64,000 nt of DNA from Rhodopseudomonas palustris (lineage in GTDB: Bacteria; Pseudomonadota; Alphaproteobacteria; Rhizobiales; Xanthobacteraceae). Shown in pieces: positions 20,192-29,863 of this stretch (position 1 is the stretch's first letter; every line of letters starts with the position of its first letter). Where the stretch lies: the NCBI RefSeq assembly GCF_007005445.1, contig NZ_CP041387.1, positions 620,001 through 684,000 of the forward strand, read 5' to 3'. The position numbers and the translations under genes are program-made. The notes below the pieces were generated by a model that ran no database searches, had not been told where the DNA came from, and was given only the letters and a program-made list of their open reading frames with translations.

Positions 20192-21013
20192 ATGGTAGGC
20201 CTGAGTCCGACCGGCACGCTGGCAATCGAAGGCGCCCAGTTGGAGTATCGCTTCGTTGGTCCGCAGCCGGACGTCGCACCCACCCTTGTGCTGCTGCACG
20301 AAGGTTTGGGCTCGGCGGCGTTGTGGGGCGAATTTCCGGACAAGCTCGCGGCCGCGACCGGTGCCGGCGTGTTCGCATATTCCCGGGCCGGCTATGGCCG
20401 CTCGACGCCGGCCGCGTTGCCGCGCCCACTCGACTACATGCATCGCGAGGCTCTACAGGTCCTGCCGCGGGTGCTTGACCAGATCGGCTTTCGCCGCGGC
20501 TTGCTGGTCGGCCACTCCGACGGCGCCTCGATTGCGGCGCTGTATGCCGGCGGTGTCGCCGATCACCGCATCCGCGGCGTCTCGCTGATCGCGCCGCACT
20601 TCGTCGTCGAAGACATTTCGGTGGCGTCGATCGCGGCGATCCGCACGACCTACCAGACGACCGAGCTGCGGGCCAAGCTGGCGCGCTGGCACGACGACGT
20701 CGACAATGCCTTTTACGGCTGGAACGACGCTTGGCTCGATCCGGCGTTCCGCGCCTGGGACATCGCCGACTCGCTCGCTTACATCCGGGTGCCGCTGCAG
20801 ATCGTGCAGGGCGAGAACGATCAGTACGGAACGATGCGGCAGATCGAGATCGCACGTTCGGAATGCTACTGCCCGCTCGAAGTGGAGCTGCTCGCGGGAG
20901 CAGGTCATTCGCCGCACCGCGAAGCGGCCGAGGCGACTCTGCGGCTGATCGCTGACTTCGCAGACCGCATCCTGAGCGGCCACGCCGAGGCGAAGGACGG
21001 CCGGGCGGCCTGA
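20192..21013 (+). CDS. Alpha/beta hydrolase
   Basis: This 273-aa alpha/beta-hydrolase-fold protein carries the nucleophile elbow GHSDGAS, an oxyanion region after LVLLHEGLGSAALWG, and a C-terminal histidine in GAGHSPHREA. It may hydrolyse a thioester, ester or lactone. Hydrolases of this type occur with box genes in other bacteria, where they may clear dead-end CoA thioesters; that role is inference. AGAGGAAA precedes ATG 20192. It is 32 nt downstream of the alcohol dehydrogenase and 120 nt upstream of boxC, with a promoter-like region between. Confidence 0.8.
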   Translation: MVGLSPTGTLAIEGAQLEYRFVGPQPDVAPTLVLLHEGLGSAALWGEFPDKLAAATGAGVFAYSRAGYGRSTPAALPRPLDYMHREALQVLPRVLDQIGFRRGLLVGHSDGASIAALYAGGVADHRIRGVSLIAPHFVVEDISVASIAAIRTTYQTTELRAKLARWHDDVDNAFYGWNDAWLDPAFRAWDIADSLAYIRVPLQIVQGENDQYGTMRQIEIARSECYCPLEVELLAGAGHSPHREAAEATLRLIADFADRILSGHAEAKDGRAA

Positions 21014-21043
21014 GGTCGTCGACGACGCCGGTCGCGCACTAAA

Positions 21044-21101
21044 ATGCATCACAGTCGCATTTGCGGCTGGACTTGCCGGCGTAAGATGAATTATAATGCA
21101 T
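21044..21101 (+). promoter_or_regulatory. Candidate boxC promoter with paired ATGCAT elements
   Basis: A perfect TATAAT at 21092-21097 lies 36 nt upstream of the boxC ATG. It runs into an ATGCAT palindrome at 21096-21101. A second ATGCAT sits at 21044-21049, 52 bp away, about five helical turns. BoxR/BzdR regulators of benzoyl-CoA pathways are known to bind TGCA-containing repeats, so these may be operator halves for such a repressor. No boxR gene is in the window, and the -35 element is weak. Confidence 0.45.
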
Positions 21102-21133
21102 GTTAGAAGCAAGAGGAAACGCAGGGAGCCGCC

Positions 21134-22828
21134 ATGGCCGAGGCCGCAGACACGCGCCCGCTCGCGAACGGAGCTGTGCGGGTCGATTTTCAGACCGAGC
21201 CGTCCCGTTACCGGCATTGGAAGCTGACGGTCGATGGCGAGATCGCGACGCTCACCCTCGACGTCGACGAGAACGGCGGCCTGTTTGAAGGTTACCAGCT
21301 CAAGCTGAATTCCTACGATCTCGGCGTCGACATCGAACTCGCCGACGCGATGCAGCGGCTGCGATTCCAATATCCCGCCGTGAAGGTGATCCTGCTGCGC
21401 TCCGGCAAGAACCGGGTGTTCTGCGCCGGCGCCAATATCCGTATGCTGGCCGGCGCCAGCCACGTCCATAAGGTCAATTTCTGCAAGTTCACCAACGAGA
21501 CCCGCAACGGCATCGAGGATTCGTCGCAGCATTCCGGCCAGCGTAGCATCGCGGTGATCAACGGCACCGCGGCCGGCGGCGGCTACGAACTCGCGCTTGC
21601 GGCCGATCATATCATCATGGCCGACGACGGCTCGGCCGCGGTGGCGCTGCCGGAAGTGCCGCTGCTCGCGGTGCTGCCGGGCACCGGCGGCCTGACGCGC
21701 GTGATTGATAAGCGCAAGGTTCGCCGCGATCACGCCGACGTGTTCTGTACCATCGAGGAAGGCATCAAGGGCAAGCGCGCGGTGCAGTGGCGACTGGTCG
21801 ACGACATCGTCGCCACCACCAAGCTCGACGCCAAGGTGGCTGAGCGCGCCCGCGAACTCGCTGCGGCCTCGCCGCGTCGTGGAAGCGGTACGGGCGTGGA
21901 GCTGCCCCCGCTGCAGCGCCAATTCGACGATACCAGCGTGCGCTACGGCTTGGTCGGCGTCGAGATCGATCGCGCCGCCCGGATTGCGACGATCACGCTC
22001 ATCGGTCCGAACGCGGCCCCGCCGACGTCGGTCGAGGCGCTGCAGGCACAAGGCGCGTCGTTCTGGCCGTTGCAGCTCGGCCGCGAACTCGACGACGCCA
22101 TTCTGCATCTGCGGCTGAACGAGCCGGAGCTCGGACTATGGGTGTTCAAGTCCCATGGTGATGCAAGCCAAGTGCTGGCCTATGACGCGTTGCTCGAATC
22201 GCACAAGGACCACTGGCTGGCCAACGAGATCCGCCATTTCTGGAAACGCGTGCTGAAGCGCGTCGATGTCACGTCGCGCTCGCTGGTGACGTTGGTGGAG
22301 CCGGGCTCGTGCTTCGCCGGCACGCTGGCGGAGCTCGTGTTCGCGGCCGACCGCAGCTACATGCTGATCGGCTCGCGTGACGGCGACAACCGCCCGCCGC
22401 CGATGCTGACCCTGTCCGCGCTCAACTTCGGTGCCTATCCGATGAGCCATGGTCTCACCCGGCTGCAGTCGCGCTTCCAGGCTGATCCGGCCGACCACGC
22501 GGCGGTCCAGAGTAAAACTGGAGAAGCACTCGACGCCGAGGCGGCCGAGACGCTCGGTCTGGTCACGTTTGCGCTCGACGATATCGATTGGGACGATGAG
22601 GTCCGCGTCTTTCTGGAAGAGCGCGCATCGTTCTCGCCCGACAGTCTCACCGGCATGGAAGCGAACCTGCGCTTCGTCGGCCCCGAGACGATGGAGTCGA
22701 AGATCTTCGCGCGCCTCACTGCCTGGCAGAACTGGATCTTCCAGCGCCCCAATGCGGTCGGCGAGGTCGGCGCGCTGCGCCGTTACGGCAGCGGCCAGAA
22801 GCCGCAATTCGACATGACGAGAGTGTGA
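21134..22828 (+). CDS. boxC: Benzoyl-CoA-dihydrodiol lyase BoxC
   Basis: BoxC (564 aa) hydrolytically opens 2,3-epoxybenzoyl-CoA to 3,4-didehydroadipyl-CoA semialdehyde and formate in the aerobic benzoyl-CoA pathway. It is a long member of the crotonase superfamily: FCAGANIRMLAG and GTAAGGGYELALAADHI form the oxyanion-hole region, with a second crotonase-like half toward the C-terminus. The length matches BoxC and is about twice that of ordinary enoyl-CoA hydratases. The start has GGGAGCC upstream. boxB follows, separated by a 165-nt gap holding a REP-like palindrome. Confidence 0.94.
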   Translation: MAEAADTRPLANGAVRVDFQTEPSRYRHWKLTVDGEIATLTLDVDENGGLFEGYQLKLNSYDLGVDIELADAMQRLRFQYPAVKVILLRSGKNRVFCAGANIRMLAGASHVHKVNFCKFTNETRNGIEDSSQHSGQRSIAVINGTAAGGGYELALAADHIIMADDGSAAVALPEVPLLAVLPGTGGLTRVIDKRKVRRDHADVFCTIEEGIKGKRAVQWRLVDDIVATTKLDAKVAERARELAAASPRRGSGTGVELPPLQRQFDDTSVRYGLVGVEIDRAARIATITLIGPNAAPPTSVEALQAQGASFWPLQLGRELDDAILHLRLNEPELGLWVFKSHGDASQVLAYDALLESHKDHWLANEIRHFWKRVLKRVDVTSRSLVTLVEPGSCFAGTLAELVFAADRSYMLIGSRDGDNRPPPMLTLSALNFGAYPMSHGLTRLQSRFQADPADHAAVQSKTGEALDAEAAETLGLVTFALDDIDWDDEVRVFLEERASFSPDSLTGMEANLRFVGPETMESKIFARLTAWQNWIFQRPNAVGEVGALRRYGSGQKPQFDMTRV

Positions 22829-22876
22829 GCCGTCGCGGCGCATTCGATCGACGCGCACCGGCACAACGCCAGCCGC

Positions 22877-22952
22877 GTCATTGCGAGCGAGGCGAGGCAA
22901 TCCAGAAGTGTGATGTGCGGAGCTGGATTGCTTCGTCGCTTCGCGCAATGAC
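22877..22952. repeat. REP-like inverted repeat, family A
   Basis: Two imperfect inverted arms of about 29 nt (22877-22905 and 22923-22952) start GTCATTGCGAGCGAGG and end GCGCAATGAC. The same arrangement recurs at 45325-45404 and 49358-49441. It sits in the gap between boxC and boxB, and could form a hairpin that stabilises or attenuates the transcript. Such palindromes are common in Bradyrhizobium/Rhodopseudomonas genomes. Confidence 0.8.
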
Positions 22953-22993
22953 GACCACAACGTTTGGATACACGAACGAACCGGGAGCCGCCC

Positions 22994-24445
<1,452 letters not shown>

Positions 24446-24589
24446 TCCGCACCAGATCTATGAAGGGCTCGCATCGTGGGCCTGCGCTCAGGCTCGCCCG
24501 CCAAACGCCGGGCGGCCCCTAAATTACGGTGATCCGGCGCCGACGTGCAGCGGTCGTCGGCGCTGAGCTGCCGGGAGATCCGGACTCGA

Positions 24590-24913
24590 TCATTGCCGGT
24601 CCGATGTACCGCTCGCGGTGTCGTCGATCTCGGATCGCTTGGCAAGCAGTGTTGCGGGAGCGTCGTAGCCTTTACGGCTACTGTAGAATACCAGAACCAT
24701 CAGGCCGATACCGATCAGCAGCGAAAACCCGATGCCGAGAGCCATCGCCACATAGCCCTGGACCGGGACATCGACATCGCCGGTCACCAGACCTTCGTAG
24801 GCAAACACCCCGGCGAGGCCGAGCAGCACGAGCAGGATCAGGATGACGGCCCAGATGGCAATCGGCTTCGTCCCAGGCGGCGACGGACGTTGCGGATCGG
24901 TGGTCCTGGCCAT
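24590..24913 (-). CDS. Small membrane protein, function unknown
   Basis: This 107-aa protein has a polar Pro-rich N-terminus and two hydrophobic segments, roughly residues 21-43 (AIWAVILILLVLLGLAGVF) and 54-80, followed by a charged tail. I do not recognise the family. ATG 24913 has GGAG upstream and avoids overlap with the hydrolase gene. It lies 41 nt downstream of that hydrolase on the same strand, at the end of the stress-type operon that begins with the DUF378 gene, and may therefore share its EcfG-like promoter. Confidence 0.65.
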   Translation of the reverse strand: MARTTDPQRPSPPGTKPIAIWAVILILLVLLGLAGVFAYEGLVTGDVDVPVQGYVAMALGIGFSLLIGIGLMVLVFYSSRKGYDAPATLLAKRSEIDDTASGTSDRQ

Positions 24914-24954
24914 GTCGATCGTCTCCGGCTTTCGCTGCGCCGTGAACCGGCCGT

Positions 24955-25620
24955 TCATGCCTGCCGCAGCCATTGGTTCTGCCGCCACTGGCTGAGTGCC
25001 ATCACGCCGAGATGGCCGAGCGGCTCGAATACCACGTGCTCGATCGGGACCGTTGCGGCGGCGCGTTTCACCAGCGCGCGGCGCCGGGCGCGGGGCACGT
25101 AGCGGTCGAAGCTGCCGACCGAGAACCGGCTCGCCGGGTCGATCCTATCGAGCCATTCGATCGGATTGAGGCCTCGCAGTGCACGGGTGAAATCGCCGAG
25201 CGTCACGCCGAGCGCTTCCGCCTGGCGACGCACCCGCCGCGCAGCGGGGCTCTGCCAGATCATCAGGTCGCCGCGGTCGGCGGAGGCGAAGCTCCACAGC
25301 GCGGTGTTGTAGCGGCCGGCGAGCAGCGTTGCCGGTACCGACCCCATGCTGAGGCCGACCAGCACCCGTGGGCGTCGGCGCTCGATCTGATCGGCGGCAT
25401 CTTCGATCACCGACCGATTGGCCCGGGCACAGGCCTCGGGATCGGCGGCGACCACTGCGGCAGGCAACTCGTAACAGAGCCGCCATCGCCGCAGCCCGAC
25501 CAGACCGAAGTCGAGCGCGGTCTGGAAGCTGGTGCGCCATGGCAGGAAATAGATCGCTCCGTTCGCATCGTTACCGACGATCCGGCGAAACCCATCCTCG
25601 GCAGCCATGACGCGGGCCAT
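24955..25620 (-). CDS. Alpha/beta-hydrolase-like protein
   Basis: This 221-aa protein contains VGLSMGSVPATLLAG, a GxSxG nucleophile elbow. EPLGHLGVM near the end may provide the histidine. It lacks a signal peptide. The start ATG shares one base with the stop codon of the DUF378 gene (TGATG), which fixes the start at 25620 and indicates translational coupling. The substrate is unknown. Membership of the putative EcfG-controlled unit suggests a stress role. Confidence 0.75.
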   Translation of the reverse strand: MARVMAAEDGFRRIVGNDANGAIYFLPWRTSFQTALDFGLVGLRRWRLCYELPAAVVAADPEACARANRSVIEDAADQIERRRPRVLVGLSMGSVPATLLAGRYNTALWSFASADRGDLMIWQSPAARRVRRQAEALGVTLGDFTRALRGLNPIEWLDRIDPASRFSVGSFDRYVPRARRRALVKRAAATVPIEHVVFEPLGHLGVMALSQWRQNQWLRQA

Positions 25621-25868
25621 CAGTAGGTGTTGGTGCCGTAGGTCGCTGCACGCGACGACAGCAGTCGGGACAACGGCACGATCTGATACGCCGCCGAAAT
25701 CGCAACCAGGATGTACACGATCCGTGCGGCGGCCGAGGAGGTCGCTGTCTCGTGGGCGCCGTTGCCGAGAATGGCGGTTACGAGATCGAAATCGAACAGG
25801 CCGACGAGACCCCAGTTCAGGCCCCCGATGATGACCAGCAGAAGCGTCAGGATGTTGATGATGCGCAT
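25620..25868 (-). CDS. DUF378 (YuzA-type) small membrane protein
   Basis: This 82-aa protein contains the DUF378 hallmark GGLNWGLVGLFDFDLVTAILG flanked by two transmembrane segments, with a second hydrophobic segment IVYILVAISAAYQIV. Its function is unknown in all relatives. It is the first gene of a three-gene unit and has an EcfG-type promoter starting 27 nt upstream. Proteins of this family often occur in stress-response loci. Confidence 0.88.
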   Translation of the reverse strand: MRIINILTLLLVIIGGLNWGLVGLFDFDLVTAILGNGAHETATSSAAARIVYILVAISAAYQIVPLSRLLSSRAATYGTNTY

Positions 25869-25894
25869 GGCTTTCTCCGTTGATGTGCCGATCC

Positions 25895-25920
25895 AACGCG
25901 CGCTGCGATCGGCTCGTTCC
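25895..25920 (-). promoter_or_regulatory. EcfG-type general-stress promoter for DUF378 operon
   Basis: On the minus strand GGAAC (25920-25916), 17 nt and CGTT (25898-25895) give an exact match to the alphaproteobacterial EcfG consensus GGAAC-N16/17-CGTT. The predicted transcription start is about 20 nt upstream of the DUF378 start codon. Confidence 0.75.
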
Positions 25921-26065
25921 TAATCCCCGTTATGATGGCCGGTTGGAGTCGTTCTGTTTCTCGATGGAATCAGGACCGTGCTTCGGCGTGCGCGCACCAG
26001 GCGCAACCTCATGTGGCGCCCCGGATGCGCGCCGGGGCACCGAGCTGCGTAGCCTGCCGAACTGG

Positions 26066-26926
26066 TCAGATAAACGGCTTGCCGCCGGTCACCGCGACCG
26101 TCGTGCCGGATGTGTAGCTCGAAAGCGGATCTGCCAGCATCACGTAGGCGGTGGCGAGTTCGGCGGGTTGCCCGGCGCGGCCGAGCGGGACCTGCTTGCC
26201 GAAATTCGTCACCGAATCCTCGGGCATCGTCGATGGAATCAGCGGCGTCCAGATCGGACCGGGCGCGACCGCATTGGCGCGGATACCCTTGCTCGCCAAC
26301 ATCTGCGCCAGGCCGCCGGTGAAATTCTGGATCGCGCCTTTCGTGGTCGCATACGCCAGCAGGATCGGGTTCGGCATGTCGGAATTGACCGAGGCGGTGT
26401 TGATGATCGAGCTGCCGGGCTTCATGTGCGGCACCGCCGCCTTGGTCAGATAGAACATCGCGTGGATGTTGATCGCGAATGTCGTCTGCCATTCCTCGTC
26501 GCTGATCTCGCCGATGTCCTCGAACGTCGCCTGATGCGCCGCGTTGTTGACCAGGATGTCGATGCCGCCGAGCTCTTCGACAGCGCGGGCGACGATCTTG
26601 CGGCAGTGCTCGGGCTGGCTGATATCGCCGGCGACGAGCACGACCCTGCGTCCCTCGGCCTCGACCAGTGCCTTGACCTGCTGCGCGTCGTCGTCCTCGC
26701 TCAGATAGGAAATCAGCAGATCGGCGCCTTCGCGAGCGTAGGCGATCGACACCGCGCGGCCGATACCGCTGTCGCCGCCGGTGATCACCGCGACCTTTCC
26801 GGTCAATCGGTTCGAGCCCTTGTAGCTGTGCTCGCCGTGATCGGGACGCGGTGTCATTTGCTCAGTTGCGCCCGGCATGTGTTGGCGCTGGCTGGGATAC
26901 GGCGGCTCTGGATAGGTCTGTGTCAT
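26066..26926 (-). CDS. SDR-family NAD(P)-dependent oxidoreductase
   Basis: This 286-aa short-chain dehydrogenase has the nucleotide-binding motif TGGDSGIGRAV, NNAA, the catalytic-serine region NTASVNSD and the YxxxK motif YATTKG. The SDR catalytic core begins near residue 42, after a polar Pro/His-rich N-terminal extension. It resembles the YhdG/YgfF-type SDRs found in general-stress regulons. The substrate is unknown. An EcfG-like promoter lies 31-55 nt upstream of the start. Confidence 0.88.
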   Translation of the reverse strand: MTQTYPEPPYPSQRQHMPGATEQMTPRPDHGEHSYKGSNRLTGKVAVITGGDSGIGRAVSIAYAREGADLLISYLSEDDDAQQVKALVEAEGRRVVLVAGDISQPEHCRKIVARAVEELGGIDILVNNAAHQATFEDIGEISDEEWQTTFAINIHAMFYLTKAAVPHMKPGSSIINTASVNSDMPNPILLAYATTKGAIQNFTGGLAQMLASKGIRANAVAPGPIWTPLIPSTMPEDSVTNFGKQVPLGRAGQPAELATAYVMLADPLSSYTSGTTVAVTGGKPFI

Positions 26927-26956
26927 CGAAAAAGCACTCCCATGTGGCGGATCGCT

Positions 26957-26981
26957 AACCGCGGGAGAGCGCTGCTGTTCC
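26957..26981 (-). promoter_or_regulatory. EcfG-type promoter for SDR gene
   Basis: GGAAC (26981-26977), 16 nt and GGTT (26960-26957) lie on the minus strand just upstream of the SDR start. The -10 has G for C at its first, less conserved base, a variant shared with four other candidate promoters in this island. Confidence 0.6.
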
Positions 26982-27003
26982 TGGTAGGGCAGGTGTGGTT
27001 CGC

Positions 27004-27372
27004 TCAGGACCGGAACAGCGCAGTGATGACTGCCTCGGGTTCGGCCGGCTTTTCGAACCTGACGATGTGCTCGAACCGCGCCGGAATGGTGTGGTGATCG
27101 TAGCCAGTCGTGAACACGAAGCGAATGCCGCGCGCGATCAGTTCGTCCGCAAGCGGGAAAACCATCTCCCCCTGCAGATTGATGTCGAGCACCGCGGCGT
27201 CGCAATGCGCGCTGGATGCCAGCGCCGCGAGCGCATCGTCGACTCGCGAGAACGGTCCGACCACATCGGCACCGCTCTCCTCGAACTTCCGTACCATGTC
27301 GTCGGCAATGAAGTACTCGTCCTCGGCCAGAAGGATCCGCCGCCCCGACAGCACTCCAGAGCGACCCGTCAT
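27004..27372 (-). CDS. Single-domain response regulator (REC only)
   Basis: This 122-aa stand-alone receiver domain has the acidic pair E17-D18, phosphoacceptor D63 (VLDINL), T88/T89 (FTTGYD) and K108 (FEKPA). There is no output domain, so it probably acts as a phosphate sink or an intermediate in a relay. The HWE kinase about 600 nt upstream on the same strand is its likely partner. The start ATG 27372 is chosen because the receiver fold begins shortly after it. Confidence 0.88.
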   Translation of the reverse strand: MTGRSGVLSGRRILLAEDEYFIADDMVRKFEESGADVVGPFSRVDDALAALASSAHCDAAVLDINLQGEMVFPLADELIARGIRFVFTTGYDHHTIPARFEHIVRFEKPAEPEAVITALFRS

Positions 27373-27664
27373 CGCGCCTGCTCCCGGTCGGTCGTGTCGG
27401 GCGCCAGGCTGAAAGTGCACCGCGCGCTGACGTTCGTGGATCCGAACGTGATGGTCAGGTTCAGGGCGTGATGCCATACGACGCCTGACGGTCGGCAGAG
27501 GTGGCTCGGGATGTCGTCGAGGTCATCGTTGTAGGGCGCGGATTCACGGCGGTCGCGGGTGAGCCGTGTCGGGAGTGCCGCTCCGGACGATGGTCCAGCG
27601 CGGCCGCGGGGAGAGACGCTGCGTCGATTCGCCCGGGGCGCTATTCTTGCCTGCTCGCGGTATT

Positions 27665-27862
27665 TCAGCGCCGCGCCTCGCGCGACTCCAGCCACGCGAG
27701 CATTCCCAACGCGGCCTGCGTCGATCTGGCGCGGCGCTCCCAGTTCTCCTGGGCCTCGGGATCGCCGCTCTGCTCGGCCTCCTGCTGCCACCGATAGGAA
27801 AGTGCGGACAGCCGTTGTTCGAGCGACAGATGCTGTTTGGTGCGGTTGCGACGCTGTTTCAC
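27665..27862 (-). CDS. Small hypothetical protein
   Basis: This 65-aa, strongly basic and acidic, probably helical protein (SLEQRLSALSYRWQQEAEQS) has no recognisable domain. Codon use resembles its neighbours. It lies between the histidine kinase and the response regulator on the same strand. The 292 nt between it and the response regulator contain no further supported gene. It could be a small regulatory partner, but nothing in the sequence shows this. Confidence 0.5.
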   Translation of the reverse strand: MKQRRNRTKQHLSLEQRLSALSYRWQQEAEQSGDPEAQENWERRARSTQAALGMLAWLESREARR

Positions 27863-27961
27863 GCTGATCCCTTTCGCTTGTTAGGATCAGCTTAGTTGTA
27901 TCCCGGCGTTGATGCATTCACCTATGCTAATTATCGGATCGCGAGTGAACGGGCGGTCGTC

Positions 27962-27993
27962 GCACCATTGTCAAGACTCCTTGACAATGGTGC
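27962..27993. terminator. Perfect 14-bp stem-loop over the histidine kinase stop codon
   Basis: Arms GCACCATTGTCAAG (27962-27975) and CTTGACAATGGTGC (27980-27993) are perfectly complementary with a 4-nt loop ACTC. The minus-strand histidine kinase stop codon (27973-27971) is inside the hairpin. No T-run follows in either direction, so it may be an RNA-stability element or a weak terminator instead of a classical terminator. Confidence 0.55.
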
Positions 27994-28666
27994 GTTCGAG
28001 CTGCCGACCGATCCGTCCGGACAGTGGAAAGCGGATCGTACATCGCAGCCCGTCCGGCTCGAAGGCGAGGTCGGTTTCCGCCCTGAGTTCGTATACCAAC
28101 GTGCGCGTCAGCACTTCGGTACCGAAGCCGTTGTGAGAAGGAGCGCCTGCGATCGCCGTGTCGGTCTCCTTCCAGATGAAAGTCAGAATGGAATCCGAGC
28201 CTTCACCGTCTACGCTCCAGGTGATGTCGATCGTGCCGCCGTTGCCGAGCGCGCCGTGCTCGACGGCGTTGACAGCGAGTTCGTGTACCGCGAGTGCGAC
28301 GACCTGGCCGGCGCGCGGCTGCAGATGCAGATCGGGCCCGGCGATCGTCGTTCGGTCGCCGTCGCGTGCCTGATAGTGCAACAGCTCGTCGGCGAGCAGC
28401 TTGTGGAGATCGATCGCGCCTTGCTCGTCGGCAATAGCTTGGGCGCGCATCAGGGCGTCGAGGCGATCTTCGAGATGGCCGACATAAGAATCCAGATCGC
28501 GCTGGGTGCCGGCCGACTTGCGCACGATCGTTCGCAGCATCGCCATGGTGCTGCGAAACCGGTGGCGTAGCTCCCCGGGCGCATCGCGCTTGTCGAGCAG
28601 GCACCGTAGCCGGCGGTTGTCCGCCTTGAGCTCGGCGATGCGAGTGGGAAGATCATCGTTCGGCAT
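27971..28666 (-). CDS. HWE-type sensor histidine kinase
   Basis: This 231-aa soluble kinase has the HWE-family phosphorylation site H35 in ELRHRFRST, the N-box HELAVNAVEHGAL, the diagnostic WxE motif in FIWKE and a glycine-rich GFGTEVL. There is a short N-terminal coiled region but no PAS, GAF or membrane sensor domain, so the input probably comes from a partner protein. HWE/HisKA2 kinases commonly feed the PhyR-NepR-EcfG general stress pathway in alphaproteobacteria. It begins 7 nt after the Crp/Fnr gene, in one operon. Confidence 0.85.
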   Translation of the reverse strand: MPNDDLPTRIAELKADNRRLRCLLDKRDAPGELRHRFRSTMAMLRTIVRKSAGTQRDLDSYVGHLEDRLDALMRAQAIADEQGAIDLHKLLADELLHYQARDGDRTTIAGPDLHLQPRAGQVVALAVHELAVNAVEHGALGNGGTIDITWSVDGEGSDSILTFIWKETDTAIAGAPSHNGFGTEVLTRTLVYELRAETDLAFEPDGLRCTIRFPLSGRIGRQLERTIVKES

Positions 28667-28673
28667 CTGCTAC

Positions 28674-29444
28674 TCACCGCGAAGTCTGGCCAACGTCCGA
28701 GACGTGGGTAGAGTTCAGCAGCGAAAGCGAGCCGAACGGGTGCAAATACCCGTTGTCGAAGAACGACAATTCCCGCAGACCGTCGAGGTCGCGGATCGTC
28801 AATCGACGGCCGCGTAACGAAATCATGCCTGTCCTTCTCAACTCTTGCAGCGAACGATTGATGTGAACCATCGACAGGCCGAGCAAGTCACCGAGATCGG
28901 CTTGGGTGACGGGCATGTCGTAGGAGATTTCGTCCTCGTCGACGAGGCCGATCATCGTCAGCCGCAGATGCAATTCGCAGAACAGGTGACCCAGTCGTTC
29001 GGTGGCGGTGCGTCTGCCAAGGCTGACCAGATGCTCGCGGTCGATCGCGGACGCGACTAATAGATCCCACCACAACGCCTCCTCGATCCGCGGACTGGCG
29101 CTGGCGGCGGCACGGATCGCCTCCGGGCGGATCTGGGCGATCACCACCGGCGTCAGTGCTGCGACGCCGTGATCCATGAAGCGTGGGAGAACACCGAAGG
29201 GCTCGCACAGATCGCCGGGCAAGAACAAGGACACGATCTGGCGGCGGCCGTTTTCCAGCGTGATGTAGCGGCAAGCCCAGCCGTCGAGCACGAGCGGCAG
29301 ATAGCGGGGCTCTCCACCGAACGGCACCACGTCCTCGCGCGCTCCGACCGCACGGGTCGACTGGGTGAGACGAACGAGAAGCTCCTCGCTGTCCTTGGTC
29401 AGTCGTGCCCCGTGTCGGAGTTTACGCAGGAAAGGATGAACCAT
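28674..29444 (-). CDS. Crp/Fnr-family transcriptional regulator
   Basis: This 256-aa protein has an N-terminal cNMP-binding-like beta barrel (VPFGGEPRYLPLVLDGWACRY, SLFLPGDLCEPFG) and a C-terminal winged HTH (VTQADLGDLLGLSMVHINRSLQELRRTG). There is no FNR cysteine cluster. Regulators of this subgroup are common in rhizobiales, often near stress genes. It lies immediately upstream of the histidine kinase. ATG 29444 is chosen; the open frame further upstream does not look like protein. Confidence 0.85.
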   Translation of the reverse strand: MVHPFLRKLRHGARLTKDSEELLVRLTQSTRAVGAREDVVPFGGEPRYLPLVLDGWACRYITLENGRRQIVSLFLPGDLCEPFGVLPRFMDHGVAALTPVVIAQIRPEAIRAAASASPRIEEALWWDLLVASAIDREHLVSLGRRTATERLGHLFCELHLRLTMIGLVDEDEISYDMPVTQADLGDLLGLSMVHINRSLQELRRTGMISLRGRRLTIRDLDGLRELSFFDNGYLHPFGSLSLLNSTHVSDVGQTSR

Positions 29445-29629
29445 CGGGGCGCCTCTGCCAAGCAAGCCGCCGTCGAGGCGAAACGACCACCTTGGCCGCA
29501 AGCTGGATCGATCTGGTTGCCATCTGCCTCTTGCCACCCGAGTATGTCGTGTCAGCCCCGGTTCCGCCACCGTCGCTTGTGGCCGCCGCACAGGTAACGG
29601 GCGAGCCATATTGCGAACGGGTCTCGGAC

Positions 29630-29654
29630 AACCCCGGCTTCACAGAACGGTTCC
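29630..29654 (-). promoter_or_regulatory. Candidate EcfG-type promoter upstream of Crp/Fnr-kinase operon
   Basis: GGAAC (29654-29650), 16 nt and GGTT (29633-29630) lie on the minus strand, about 180 nt upstream of the Crp/Fnr start. The surrounding gap 29445-29863 also contains a weak 39-codon reading frame and the catalase hairpin, but no other gene that I can support. Confidence 0.45.
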
Positions 29655-29759
29655 AGTGGCGATGTCGGCTTCGGCCGCCAGCTCCGCCACGCCTTTATCT
29701 ATGTTAGAGACCCTTCGGGCGAGCAGGCTATACTTCAGATCAGCGCCGCGGGCGGGCAT
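29640..29759 (-). CDS. Possible 39-aa small ORF
   Basis: The frame reads from MPARGADLKYSLLARRV to a stop at 29640. Its composition is protein-like (AELAAEADIATG), but it has no homologue known to me and no strong ribosome binding site. It overlaps the candidate EcfG promoter. It may be the tail of a lost gene or noncoding. Confidence 0.2.
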   Translation of the reverse strand: MPARGADLKYSLLARRVSNIDKGVAELAAEADIATGTVL

Positions 29760-29827
29760 GCGGCGTCGATCTTCTTGGGGGAGGGGAGAGCGATCGCTCT
29801 GGCTTACGCCGGGTATTTCGAGGTCGT

Positions 29828-29853
29828 GGTGAGCGCGGGGGGCCGCGCTCACC
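29828..29853. terminator. 11-bp stem-loop after the catalase gene
   Basis: GGTGAGCGCGG and CCGCGCTCACC are perfect inverted arms with a 4-nt loop, ending 10 nt beyond the catalase stop codon on the minus strand. The GC-rich stem without a T-run suggests a factor-assisted terminator or a 3'-end stabiliser. Confidence 0.5.
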
Positions 29854-29863
29854 AGTGTCGGCC

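Noticed and set aside
27369..27917. 182-codon minus-strand frame whose stop overlaps the response-regulator start
   Set aside because: It covers the small ORF at 27665 in another frame, is Arg-rich, has no ribosome binding site and no recognisable motif.
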